In this document: positions 26,733 through 34,958 of the stretch, in pieces | Layout of the letters: each line of letters starts with the position of its first letter | Numbering within the stretch: the stretch's first letter is position 1 | Assembly: GCA_965230795.1 (NCBI GenBank) | Contig: OZ246020.1 | Span: forward strand, 1,364,001-1,428,000 | Direction of reading: 5' to 3' | Source: PZPK01 sp965230795 | Lineage (GTDB): Bacteria > Pseudomonadota > Gammaproteobacteria > Pseudomonadales > Oleiphilaceae | Length of the DNA: 64,000 nt | Translations under genes and position numbers: made by a program | Notes under the pieces: model-generated | What the model saw: only the letters and a program-made list of their open reading frames with translations | What the model was told of the DNA's origin: nothing | The model's database searches: none

Positions 26733-28121
26733 ATGTTTATCAGCGTACTGGATTTATTCAAGCCGGGTATTGGCCCGTCCAGCTCGCATACGGTCGGACC
26801 TATGGTGGCAGCGAACCTGTTCCGGCAGCTGGCTCAGGAAAAGCTGGCGGGAAGGGAAGACGAGCTCCGCCTGAAAGTGACCCTGCGGGGCTCTCTGGCG
26901 CATACCGGCAAGGGGCATGGTACTGACAAAGCGGTGATCCTCGGACTGCATGGCTATCAACCGGATGAACTCAGTGAGCAGGACCCGAATGCTTTGTTTG
27001 AAACCCTGAAAAAGCGCGCGTCGGTGCACTTGCAGGATAGTCGGGCGCTGAAGTTTGATGCGGAATCGGATCTGGTGTTCGATTGCGGTCCGGCCCTGCC
27101 AGAGCATCCCAATGGTCTGATATTTGAAGTGTTGTCGAATCAGAATGAGCTGCTGGTACAGGAGCATTATTTTTCTATTGGCGGAGGATTTGTCAGCACC
27201 CTCGATGAAATTCATGGGGTGGAGGCGCCGCTGAAATTTGAGCAGCCCGATGATTATCCCTATCCCTTCGATTCCTCGGAAAGCATGTTGAAAATGGCTG
27301 AGAAGGCGGAGTTGAGCATTTCCCAATTGAAATGGGCGAACGAAATCAAGGCACTTGAGAAACTGAAGGGTAGTCAGCGACAACTGGAGCAACGTATTGC
27401 CGATATCTGGCAGGCCATGGAGCATTGCATCAACAGTGGACTAAATACCGAAGGCAAATTGCCTGGGGGGCTGGGCGTAGAACGTCGGGCCGCCGCCTTA
27501 CTGAAAAGCTGTCACGATAAGCCTGAAGCGACGCAGACCGCTGACTGGCTATGTGCCTATGCCTTTGCCGTGAATGAGGAAAACGCGGCTGGTCGGCCGG
27601 TCGTCACAGCGCCAACCAATGGCGCAGCGGGCGTGATTCCCGCCGTCCTTTACTATTTTCTCAAGCATGAACACGGCGACCCCGAGCTGATTCGGCCGTT
27701 TCTGCTCACCGCTTCGGCGATTGGCGGCCTGATCAAACACAAGAGTTCCATTTCCGGTGCAGAGGTAGGCTGCCAGGGAGAAGTTGGATCTGCCGCAGCC
27801 ATGGCCGCTGCCGGACTTTGCGAAGTGAAGGGCGGTACGCCAAAACAGGTGGAAAATGCCGCCGAGATTGCTCTGGAACACCATCTGGGCATGACCTGTG
27901 ACCCGGTCAACGGTTTGGTGCAGGTGCCCTGCATTGAGCGCAATGGCTTCGGTGCGGTCAAAGCCTACACTGCCGCTTCATTGGCACTGCGTGGCAGTGG
28001 CGAGCACGTGATGCCGCTGGACAAGTGTATTCGTGCCATGAAGCAAACCGGACTGGAGATGTCCGACAAGTTCAAGGAAACCGCTCAGGGAGGTTTGGCG
28101 CAAAGCTGGACCGAGTGCTAA
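26733..28121 (+). CDS. sdaA: L-serine ammonia-lyase, single-chain iron-sulfur type
   Basis: 462 residues from ATG at 26733, preceded by GAGAAGGG; upstream in-frame codons do not belong to the family. The protein starts MFISVLDLFKPGIGPSSSHTVGPM and contains the SGAEVGCQGEVGSA and GMTCDPVNGLVQVPCIERN segments, whose cysteines bind the [4Fe-4S] cluster. It is the fused alpha+beta form (SdaA/SdaB/TdcG). It converts serine to pyruvate and ammonia in the cytoplasm. Length is typical. Paralogue (sdaA or sdaB) cannot be told from sequence. It stands alone. Confidence 0.92.
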   Translation: MFISVLDLFKPGIGPSSSHTVGPMVAANLFRQLAQEKLAGREDELRLKVTLRGSLAHTGKGHGTDKAVILGLHGYQPDELSEQDPNALFETLKKRASVHLQDSRALKFDAESDLVFDCGPALPEHPNGLIFEVLSNQNELLVQEHYFSIGGGFVSTLDEIHGVEAPLKFEQPDDYPYPFDSSESMLKMAEKAELSISQLKWANEIKALEKLKGSQRQLEQRIADIWQAMEHCINSGLNTEGKLPGGLGVERRAAALLKSCHDKPEATQTADWLCAYAFAVNEENAAGRPVVTAPTNGAAGVIPAVLYYFLKHEHGDPELIRPFLLTASAIGGLIKHKSSISGAEVGCQGEVGSAAAMAAAGLCEVKGGTPKQVENAAEIALEHHLGMTCDPVNGLVQVPCIERNGFGAVKAYTAASLALRGSGEHVMPLDKCIRAMKQTGLEMSDKFKETAQGGLAQSWTEC

Positions 28122-28213
28122 TGGGTTTTATTCTGCTTGCCCGGGATCAATGCGCATGAGTCCTGTTCAGGCTAGTCTTTGAGTGCAATGGAGCAACACA
28201 CGGAATACAGCAA

Positions 28214-29242
28214 ATGAAAGCAATGGTGATTGCGCATCTGGGCGAAATCAATGAGGACAGTCAGCCCCTACAATTCGTCGATCGAGAGCCCCCGCAGCCT
28301 GCGGCAGATGAGGTGTTGATACGGGTGCATTGTTGTGGTGTGTGCCACACCGAGCTGGATGAAATAGAAGGTCGAACCCCACCGGAAACCTTGCCGCGTA
28401 TTCCTGGTCATCAGGCGGTTGGAACCGTTGAGGCACTGGGTAGCAATGTGGATTCCATGGCGCTCGGCACACGCGTTGGCGTCGCCTGGATTTATTCCAG
28501 CTGTGGTGAGTGCGAATACTGCCGGAGGGGAGACGACAATCTCTGTGCAGCTTTTCTGGCTACAGGTCGTGACGCCGATGGTGGCTATGCGGAATACTTG
28601 TGCGTACCGGTGGCCTATGCCTTTCCTCTGCCGGAGCAATTAAGCGATGAAGCGGCTGCCCCCATGCTCTGTGCCGGTGCCATTGGCTATCGTTCGTTGC
28701 GCTTGACCGAACTTGAGGACGGCCAGCGCCTGGGTATGACCGGATTCGGCGCCTCGGCCCATCTGATGATGAAAATGATACACGGCATGTTTCCCAACTC
28801 GCCGGTGTATGTCTTTGCGCGGCGACAGGAAGAGCGTGACTATGCTCTGAGTCTTGGCGCAGTCTGGGCAGGTGATACCAATGAACAGCCTCCAGAGCTG
28901 CTACACGCCATTATCGACACTACGCCTGCATGGTTGCCGGTGGTCAGGGCCATGGAGGCGCTGCTACCCGGTGGCAGGCTCGTCATCAACGCCATTCGTA
29001 AAGAAGGCAGGGATCAGAACGAACTGGTGCAGATCCAGTACGAATCGCACCTGTGGATGGAAAAGGAAATCAAGACCGTCGCCAATGTCAGTCGGCGTGA
29101 TGTCTCGGAATTTCTGGCACTGGCGGCGCGCCTCCGGATTCAACCGGAGATTCAAACCTATCCCCTGGAGCGGGCGAACGAGGCTCTTGTCGATATGAAG
29201 TTCAAGCCGATTCGCGGCGCAAAGGTTTTGTTAGTGACCTAG
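28214..29242 (+). CDS. Zinc-dependent alcohol dehydrogenase (MDR superfamily)
   Basis: 342 residues. Catalytic-zinc ligands are present in CGVCHTELD and GHQAVG, and structural-zinc cysteines in CGECEYCRRGDDNLC. The dinucleotide-binding segment is degenerate (GMTGFGASAHLMM). Members of this subgroup oxidise primary alcohols or reduce aldehydes. The N-terminus MKAMVIAHLG and the C-terminus (KPIRGAKVLLVT) are normal for the AdhP/AdhA-like branch. It follows sdaA after 92 bp but has its own gap; co-transcription is possible, with no obvious metabolic link. Substrate unknown. Confidence 0.85.
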   Translation: MKAMVIAHLGEINEDSQPLQFVDREPPQPAADEVLIRVHCCGVCHTELDEIEGRTPPETLPRIPGHQAVGTVEALGSNVDSMALGTRVGVAWIYSSCGECEYCRRGDDNLCAAFLATGRDADGGYAEYLCVPVAYAFPLPEQLSDEAAAPMLCAGAIGYRSLRLTELEDGQRLGMTGFGASAHLMMKMIHGMFPNSPVYVFARRQEERDYALSLGAVWAGDTNEQPPELLHAIIDTTPAWLPVVRAMEALLPGGRLVINAIRKEGRDQNELVQIQYESHLWMEKEIKTVANVSRRDVSEFLALAARLRIQPEIQTYPLERANEALVDMKFKPIRGAKVLLVT

Positions 29243-29300
29243 GGCGGCGCTTTCTATGTCCCCATGCTTTTTTTGCCTGATCAATCTGTGATGTTGTGCT

Positions 29301-29316
29301 CCCCCCCCAAAAAAAA
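29301..29316. repeat. C8A8 homopolymer junction
   Basis: Eight C directly followed by eight A lie 100 bp before the DUF3592 gene. Such runs are prone to slippage and to sequencing error. It is outside any gene, so any effect would be on promoter spacing. Confidence 0.7.
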
Positions 29317-29415
29317 GGTGCAAAGAGAATCTGCTGAAAGGCTTATCTGGCTGGCCAAAAGCGCATCCATGATCCATGCTGAAATCACTTACATTAAAGC
29401 AGCAGGGAGCAGCGT

Positions 29416-29910
29416 ATGCCTTGGGGACCATTCTTTGTCGGGATTGCTTTCGTATTGATCGGTAGTGTCGTGATGCTGCGTCATGTTCTCAGTCGGCGCA
29501 AAATGAACCAGCCTGGCCGATTTGCCGAAACGACAGGCACCATCACTCGATTAAAGCGAACGGGCTTGGGAGCGAAAGTCCGTGTGGTTGGAGAAGCAAA
29601 AGAACAGGACAGCTATCGGAAATACCGGGTGGATCTGGAATTTACCTATAAGGTGGACGGCAAACCTTATCGCTCGGATCGCGTCTCTTTCAATTCAGCA
29701 CCTTTTGTAAAACAGGAAGTGGATGCGCTCTTCGCGCGTTTTCAGGAAGGCATGACAACGCCTGTTCTGTTTGAGCGTGGCAGGCCCGAGTTTGCCGTGT
29801 TAATGAAAGATCGTCCCGGTGGCAAACCGCATAGTGATTTCTGGATGGGGATGATTACAACCCTGGCCGGCATCTCAACGCTGGTAGCGGTACTCGCAAA
29901 GGGGAATTAG
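29416..29910 (+). CDS. DUF3592 membrane protein
   Basis: 164 residues with an N-terminal membrane segment (FFVGIAFVLIGSVVML), a soluble beta-rich middle (ETTGTITRLKRTG, YRVDLEFTYKVDGKPYRSDRVSF) and a C-terminal hydrophobic segment (MGMITTLAGISTLVAVL). This layout and the VxYxVDGxxY pattern match DUF3592. No function is known for the family. Weak AGGGAGC lies before the ATG. The inverted-repeat GIY-YIG element starts 96 bp after its stop. Confidence 0.7.
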   Translation: MPWGPFFVGIAFVLIGSVVMLRHVLSRRKMNQPGRFAETTGTITRLKRTGLGAKVRVVGEAKEQDSYRKYRVDLEFTYKVDGKPYRSDRVSFNSAPFVKQEVDALFARFQEGMTTPVLFERGRPEFAVLMKDRPGGKPHSDFWMGMITTLAGISTLVAVLAKGN

Positions 29911-30005
29911 AGCGGGAGCGGCAGAGACAAATATTGAGGCAAAGCGAATTTCTTTGCGCCGACTTTGCTACAGCGGCTGTTGGTGAATAGAGGACTTAAT
30001 TCGAG

Positions 30006-30049
30006 CCCCTCCGCCGCGTCATTGCCGCGCAGGCGGCAATCCATTGTTT
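30006..30049 (+). repeat. Left 44-bp inverted repeat of the GIY-YIG element
   Basis: Begins CCCCTCCGCC and ends CCATTGTTT. It overlaps the last ten or so codons and stop of the GIY-YIG gene (30019-30049). Its core ATTGCCGC...GCGGCAAT resembles the ATTCCC-N8-GGGAAT pattern of the Neisseria dRS3 repeats. Confidence 0.9.
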
Positions 30050-30345
30050 GTTGAAGAAAGACCAACGACATCTTCCCACAGATCATCCCAACCGGGATTG
30101 TTTTCAAAGATTAAATTCAACTTCCATTGACGTCTCCATTTCTTGATCTGCTTTTCTCTCACGATGGCTGATTCCATCGATTTCGCTTGTTCGTAGTGCA
30201 CAAGAATCTTTGTTTCATACTTTTTAGAAAAGCCTTCAACGAAGCCTTGTTTGTGTTGCCAAACGCGTTGAATCAAATTACTCGTAACACCAACATAGAG
30301 CGTACCGCGTTTTTGATTGGCCATAATGTAAACGGCTGGCTGCAT
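30019..30345 (-). CDS. GIY-YIG nuclease family protein (YhbQ/UPF0213-like)
   Basis: 108 residues. The GIY-YIG signature is visible as AVYIMANQKRGTLYVGVTSNL (VYI then YVG), followed by the conserved Arg/His helix IQRVWQHKQGF and the catalytic-type Glu in MESAIVREKQIKKWRRQWK. Family length is 80-110. The last residues (NNGLPPARQ) are encoded by the left inverted repeat. YhbQ-like proteins are single-domain nucleases with poorly defined roles in DNA. The position inside inverted repeats suggests that the nuclease may act on those hairpins, by inference. Confidence 0.85.
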   Translation of the reverse strand: MQPAVYIMANQKRGTLYVGVTSNLIQRVWQHKQGFVEGFSKKYETKILVHYEQAKSMESAIVREKQIKKWRRQWKLNLIFENNPGWDDLWEDVVGLSSTNNGLPPARQ

Positions 30346-30380
30346 ATTCTTCCCTGAATATTGTGCAATCTGAAACCCCT

Positions 30381-30424
30381 AAACAATGGATTGCCGCCTG
30401 CGCGGCAATGACGCGGCGGAGGGG
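30381..30424 (-). repeat. Right 44-bp inverted repeat of the GIY-YIG element
   Basis: Exact reverse complement of 30006-30049. It lies 36 bp upstream of the GIY-YIG start codon and so could contain or shape its promoter region. The inner hairpin is at 30390-30409. Confidence 0.9.
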
Positions 30425-30503
30425 TTTCAATTGTGTCAGCATTTCAATCAACACAGTCATTAGTGCTGCATTTCGGGCTAGATCCCTTTGTTAAATGAGC
30501 CCT

Positions 30504-31343
30504 TCAATAAAAATCCGTATCAAATCTCGAAGCATACTTCGCTTTGATTTGCTTTATCGTTCCATCTTTCTGCAGCTCAACGATCGCATTATTTAATGCT
30601 TCCAGGACTTCAACGCTGTTGCTCTTTTTGCTGAGCATGAAATGTACTTTGCCGGTCGGCGTGACTGAATTTGGTAAAACAAAGATTTTTTTATTCTGAT
30701 GATTTCTATTTGCGATAATCGAATCGTGCGGTGGAAAGCCAATATAACCATCAATACGACCAAGCTGTAGTTTCTCGTCGTTTTGATCGTTGCTGTCAAC
30801 TATGTGGACGTTTTTTCCAAGTTCGTAGACAAACTGGCCCATTAATTCACCATGCACATCGCCCCTGACGGTACCCAGTTGAAAGCCCTGGCTCACTAAT
30901 TGACGTAAACTCAGTCCGGCATACTTTTCGAATTGTTCCTCCAGGATGTACAGCGCAATGTATTCAGTTCGGTAGGGGATAGTAAAATATGCTTAGTTCG
31001 CTCTTTCTTGCGTCCAGCTGGCAGCAGTCGCAAGGTCTATTTTACCGGCTTCGACTAGTTTTAGATGCCTCGCCCACGGTACTTCGCGTTCTGTATTTCG
31101 CCATTTACATCCCGCCTTGGCGATTACCGCATCCAATATATCCATATCCAAACCGGAAGGATTATCTGCAGTACCCATAATGAAAGGTACCCACTCACCA
31201 CCCCAGCCGTTAATCAATTCTTTGTTATTACAATCAGCGTAAGCAAAAGACTGAAATATCAGAGCACACGAAAAGACAAACACTCTGATAAAAAAAGAGG
31301 AATAGAAAGCGGGTTTTCTAGGAGACTGAAAGTAGTTGACCAT
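30504..31343 (-). pseudogene. Family-3 periplasmic binding protein gene interrupted by one in-frame TAA
   Basis: Reading 31343 down to 30504 gives one continuous frame of 280 codons broken by a single TAA at 30993-30995. Upstream of it: signal peptide (FFIRVFVFSCALIFQSFAYA), the family-3 first lobe and SWTQERAN; directly after it: AYFTIPYRTEYIALYILEEQF and a normal second lobe ending KYASRFDTDFY. In relatives the position is commonly an aromatic residue (for example RAxYAYF), so TAA probably replaced a Tyr codon. AGGAGA stands before the ATG, so expression signals survive. Either a young pseudogene, a recoded stop, or an assembly error. Confidence 0.85.
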
Positions 31344-31560
31344 ACTTCTTCTCCTGCAAGCTGTCTTGAAGGATATTTAGTAGGCTAGTAGATGCCGATT
31401 TTTTATCAAGTTCGGTGATCGAATCGCCATCGTCAAAGACGCGGGTTATGTCCGAAGCGAACGACCGCTTGGACGAGCCATGTAATATTCGGAATAGATC
31501 CGTCTAAAATCCGCAATGAAAACACGGCCGGAAAGATCGCCGGTACAAGGGTATTGACAC

Positions 31561-32211
31561 CTAATCCAGATCCGTTCCCGCTTCGTCTTCGCCAATCACT
31601 TCTTTTTCATTAATGGCGGCTTCATACCAGCGTTGCATGGAGGGCAGGGTGAGGAGTTTGTCCATGTAAGCCTGGCTGGTATCGGATACGTCAATTCGAT
31701 ACGTAGCGAAGCGGGAGGCCACGGGGGCGAACATGCAGTCGGCGATGGAGAAGCGACCGAAGAGCCAGTCGCCGTCGTGGCGATTGAGGGCGTCCTGCCA
31801 CATGCCGTCAATGCGCTGAATATCTTTGCTGGCCGCAGCACTTAAATGCACTTTGCGCGTTGCCCGGCAGTTCATGGGGAGTTCCTGACGCAGAGCGGAG
31901 AATCCGGAATGCATTTCGGCACTGTAGGCGCGGCTGATGGCGCGGTCGGCTTTGCGGACTGGCCAGCCTTGATCATCCAGATAGTTTTCCGAGATATATT
32001 CGCAGATGGCCAGAGATTCCCAAATGGTCAGGTCGTCATCGATTAGGACCGGCACCTTGAAGGAGGGCGAGTATTCCGCCAGTTGCTGGTGGGTGTTTTC
32101 TTCATTCAGCGGGATGCGGATTTCATCAAAAGGAATGTCGAAATGCGAGAGCAGCAACCAGGGGCGCAGTGACCAGGATGAGTAGTTTTTATTGCCAATC
32201 ACAAGTTCCAT
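31561..32211 (-). CDS. Glutathione S-transferase family protein
   Basis: 216 residues from ATG at 32211, preceded by GGAGG; a GTG/ATG further up at 32229 is less likely. The N-terminal thioredoxin-like domain shows NKNYSSWSLRPWLLL (catalytic-type Ser/Tyr), KVPVLIDDDLTIWESLAICEYI (cis-Pro and ESxAI glutathione-binding motif). An all-helical C-terminal domain follows with FSIADCMFAPVASRF. Substrate unknown. It lies 51 bp after yciH on the same strand and may belong to that transcript. Confidence 0.85.
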   Translation of the reverse strand: MELVIGNKNYSSWSLRPWLLLSHFDIPFDEIRIPLNEENTHQQLAEYSPSFKVPVLIDDDLTIWESLAICEYISENYLDDQGWPVRKADRAISRAYSAEMHSGFSALRQELPMNCRATRKVHLSAAASKDIQRIDGMWQDALNRHDGDWLFGRFSIADCMFAPVASRFATYRIDVSDTSQAYMDKLLTLPSMQRWYEAAINEKEVIGEDEAGTDLD

Positions 32212-32262
32212 ATTTGCCTCCGGGCGCAATAAAGTTGTGCTGATGTGTTGTCGATGGCAGTG

Positions 32263-32622
32263 TCAGCCGCCACTGCGTTTCACTTGATACCCTTTGTCTT
32301 GCAACAGTTTCACCAGCAAGTCGCGCTGGTCCCCCTGGATCTCAATCACGCCGTCCTTCAGGGCTCCGCCGACACCGCATTTTTGCTTCAGTTCTTTTGC
32401 CAGTTTTTTCAGCTCATTGCTGTCGAGCAAGAGGCCGCGAATTTCGGTGACCCCTTTGCCTTTGCGGCCTTTTCGATCCAGGTTGATGCGAACAATGCCG
32501 TCGCCTTCCGGGATTGAGTCGGATTGGCAGATACACTGCTCGATTGCGCGTTCACATTCGGGGCAGGTGCGGCCGAATTCCGTGGAGTAAACCAGTCCAC
32601 CCTGTTTGGAACGTTTAGCCAT
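32263..32622 (-). CDS. yciH: SUI1/eIF1-family translation factor YciH
   Basis: 119 residues from ATG at 32622 with AGGA upstream. An N-terminal zinc-knuckle-like segment (CPECERAIEQCIC) is followed by the SUI1 fold: IVRINLDRKGRKGKGVTEIRGL, LKKLAKELKQKCGVGGALKDGVIEIQGDQRDLLVKLL. YciH is the bacterial relative of eukaryotic eIF1 and affects start-codon choice. Its start overlaps the end of the MATE gene by eight bases, so the two are translationally coupled. Confidence 0.9.
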   Translation of the reverse strand: MAKRSKQGGLVYSTEFGRTCPECERAIEQCICQSDSIPEGDGIVRINLDRKGRKGKGVTEIRGLLLDSNELKKLAKELKQKCGVGGALKDGVIEIQGDQRDLLVKLLQDKGYQVKRSGG

Positions 32623-33955
32623 TGAAGTCCTGTGTGTGTTTGCGAAAACGTGCGGTCCAGTGCCAGGCTCCGATTCCCACCAAGGCATTGGCGAGGGCCC
32701 CGGCCAGATAGATTCCCGACAGATCAAGCATATAAGATAGACCAAGGGCGAGGGGAATGTATAGCCCGATCAAGCGCAGGAAGGACATGATCAAAGAGGG
32801 GTGCGGGTTGCCCATGCCGTTTGAAGCGGAAGAACTCACCATGATGATGCCGAGAAACAAATAGGTGATCGGCACCATATACAGATATTGCGTGGCGGAG
32901 GCGATCACCAAAGGATCGTCCGAGAACAGCAGCACAATCCTATCGGCCAGTAACCACAGCAGCACGGTGATGCCGAGTCCCCAGAAGGTGACAAAGCGAA
33001 AACTGAGATTGAGCGCACTGGCCACCCGATCCTTGCGCTGGGCGCCCCAGTTCTGGCCAACAAAGGGGCCCATGATGGATGACAGACCCATAATGACCAC
33101 AATGCAGATGGACTCGATTCGGGAGGCGACACCGAAGCCGGCCACGGCCTCCGGGCTGTAACGCGCCACCATCCAGGTGGTCAGTGCGACCGATGCGGGC
33201 GCTATCAGGTTGGTGCCGGTCGCAGGAATGGCAATGCGGAGAATCGCTTTCCAGCTGCTCCAGATCTGGGCGTAACAGGCCTTCCAGGCCAGAAAACGCA
33301 GCCGGTAGCCAAGAAAGTATAGGCCCATCACCAAGGCGACCGAGTAGGAAATGACGGTCGCCAGAGCAGCACCCGCCAGCTCCATGCGGGGGAAGCCCCA
33401 CAAACCAAAGATCAACAAAGGGTCCAGTAATATATTGATGATGGCGACGGTGATCATCACCAAGCCTGGAATCTTGGTGTTGCCGGCGGCACGAATGGCC
33501 GAGTTGCCCACCATCGGCACCACCACCACAAAGCTGCCGAGAAACCACACATCCATAAACTGGTGGATCAGCGGCATGAGATGATCCGGCGCCCCCAGCA
33601 GTTTGAAAATGGGGTCCATATAGTGATAGCCAAACCAGGCGAACGAACCCGCGATGCCAAGTGCGATAAACAGGGATTGGGTGGTGTAGCTTTTCACCTG
33701 ATCCTTCTGTTCGCTACCGATGGCGCGGGCAATCACGGATGAGGTGCCAATGCCTACGCCAAAGGCCAGGCTCAGCAGAATGGAGACGATAGGAAAGGTG
33801 AAGCCCATGGCGGCCAGAGGGTCAGTTCCCAGTTGACCGACATAGAAGGTGTCGACGATGTTCATGGACATGATCGACAAAATGCCCCACACCATGGGGA
33901 CGGTCATGGAGTACAGCTGCTGGCCGACGCTGCCCTTGGTCAGATTGTTATGCAT
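32615..33955 (-). CDS. MATE-family efflux transporter
   Basis: 446 residues with 12 membrane segments and the internal two-half symmetry of MATE proteins. The start (LTKGSVGQQLYSMTVPMVWGILSIMSMNIVDTFYVGQLG) and the second-half MVARYSPEAVAGFGVASRIESI and GPFVGQNWGAQRKDRV match the DinF/NorM-like multidrug group. It expels cationic drugs or metabolites using Na+ or H+. The ribosome-binding site is weak. It sits in a run prc - HTH protein - MATE - yciH on the minus strand. Confidence 0.88.
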   Translation of the reverse strand: MHNNLTKGSVGQQLYSMTVPMVWGILSIMSMNIVDTFYVGQLGTDPLAAMGFTFPIVSILLSLAFGVGIGTSSVIARAIGSEQKDQVKSYTTQSLFIALGIAGSFAWFGYHYMDPIFKLLGAPDHLMPLIHQFMDVWFLGSFVVVVPMVGNSAIRAAGNTKIPGLVMITVAIINILLDPLLIFGLWGFPRMELAGAALATVISYSVALVMGLYFLGYRLRFLAWKACYAQIWSSWKAILRIAIPATGTNLIAPASVALTTWMVARYSPEAVAGFGVASRIESICIVVIMGLSSIMGPFVGQNWGAQRKDRVASALNLSFRFVTFWGLGITVLLWLLADRIVLLFSDDPLVIASATQYLYMVPITYLFLGIIMVSSSASNGMGNPHPSLIMSFLRLIGLYIPLALGLSYMLDLSGIYLAGALANALVGIGAWHWTARFRKHTQDFNG

Positions 33956-34005
33956 TGAGAATGAGCTGGCGAGAGGGCGTGAATACCAAGAAGGCGCGCG
34001 TTCTT

Positions 34006-34938
34006 CTAGTCTTTATTTTCGTCCGAACCGCTTTGTCCGTCGGAATCCTTTTGCGCGTTTTTGTTGGGTTTGGTCTTGAGTGCATCAGCCTGTTTTTCGA
34101 ACTCGTTTCGCATCTGGTCACGGGATGCCTCGACTGCCGCTTCCTGCTCGGCAATAAAGTGCAGGGCCATATTAAAGGCATGGCGGGTAAACTCAAGTAC
34201 CTGTTGAAACCCCTCATCCGATAACTGACGCGACTGGTCTTTGGAGCGATAGATATTAATGAATTCACGCTCGCGTTGATACTGCAAGGGTAAACGGCCA
34301 GCTCCCCAGTCATTCAGCAGCTTCCAGGTTTCCGGGGAATAGGTTCGGCTGTACTTCAGAATAAACGGAATTGGATCATTCCTTGCCAATAATGCGGATA
34401 ATCGCAGTATCAATTCAAAGGAGAGGGTGGCAGTGCCGTTTTCCACCGCCTCCAACAGCGTTTTGTCCTTCAGGTTGATGGCTTCGCTCAACTCGCTAAC
34501 CGTTAAGCCGGCGACCTCGCGAAGGTCCTTGAGGCTTTGACCGGCGGCAACCATCAGCTTGAGTTGATCCTGGGATTGCATGATGGCCTTGCCGACTTTG
34601 TAGGAGGTGTCGGTGGTTTTCTTGGCAAAGCGGAAGGCTGTGGAGGTTACATCGGTGATGCGATCAAAAAAACTGGTAATGGTTTCTTCCGACACCCAGG
34701 GTTCGCTTTTGGGAACGGATTTGGTTTTGGAGCCTTTGTCTTTGGCAGACTTGTCTTGCCTGGACGCGCCGGCGTCTTTGGCTTTTTTGCCCGAAGCCGA
34801 TGATTTTGTTTGAGAAGAGTTGGGGTTTTGTTGCGGGACCGCTTCCTGGTCCCGCTTGCGCGAGTCAGTGCCTGCGTTGTCCTTTTGAGCGGATGGATCT
34901 GAACTCAGCTTGTCTTCATCCTTTGAACCATCCGTCAT
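34006..34938 (-). CDS. Hypothetical protein with disordered N-terminus and HTH_XRE-like domain
   Basis: 310 residues from ATG at 34938 (GAGG upstream; an in-frame TTG lies six bases earlier). The first 80 residues are lysine-, serine- and aspartate-rich low complexity. Residues about 132-185 form an XRE-type helix-turn-helix: LKDLREVAGLTVSELSEAIN, then LLEAVENGTATLSFELILRLSAL. The C-terminal end is again charged with a coiled-coil-like EAAVEASRDQMRNEFEKQAD stretch. No family recognised for the whole. Position 20 bp after prc and 50 bp before the MATE gene points to an operon, perhaps as an envelope-linked regulator. Confidence 0.65.
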   Translation of the reverse strand: MTDGSKDEDKLSSDPSAQKDNAGTDSRKRDQEAVPQQNPNSSQTKSSASGKKAKDAGASRQDKSAKDKGSKTKSVPKSEPWVSEETITSFFDRITDVTSTAFRFAKKTTDTSYKVGKAIMQSQDQLKLMVAAGQSLKDLREVAGLTVSELSEAINLKDKTLLEAVENGTATLSFELILRLSALLARNDPIPFILKYSRTYSPETWKLLNDWGAGRLPLQYQREREFINIYRSKDQSRQLSDEGFQQVLEFTRHAFNMALHFIAEQEAAVEASRDQMRNEFEKQADALKTKPNKNAQKDSDGQSGSDENKD

Positions 34939-34958
34939 AGTCAATCCTCAGTTGTAAA

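Larger units (their letters stand above)
30006..30424. mobile_element. Small element: GIY-YIG gene bounded by 44-bp perfect inverted repeats
   Basis: The left repeat (30006-30049) and right repeat (30381-30424) are exact reverse complements over 44 bases, and the only gene between them encodes a GIY-YIG nuclease whose 3' end lies inside the left repeat. Total length is 419 bp. Each repeat contains an inner hairpin (ATTGCCGC-4 nt-GCGGCAAT), at 30021-30040 and 30390-30409. The right copy is further framed by TGAAACCCCT (30371-30380) and AGGGGTTTCA (30420-30429). No target-site duplication is obvious. The layout suggests a dispersed REP-like unit carrying its own nuclease gene; mobility is inferred. 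Confidence 0.6.

Noticed and set aside
30006..30424. A classical insertion sequence
   Set aside because: No transposase gene and no target duplication; a GIY-YIG gene with inverted repeats fits a different kind of element.
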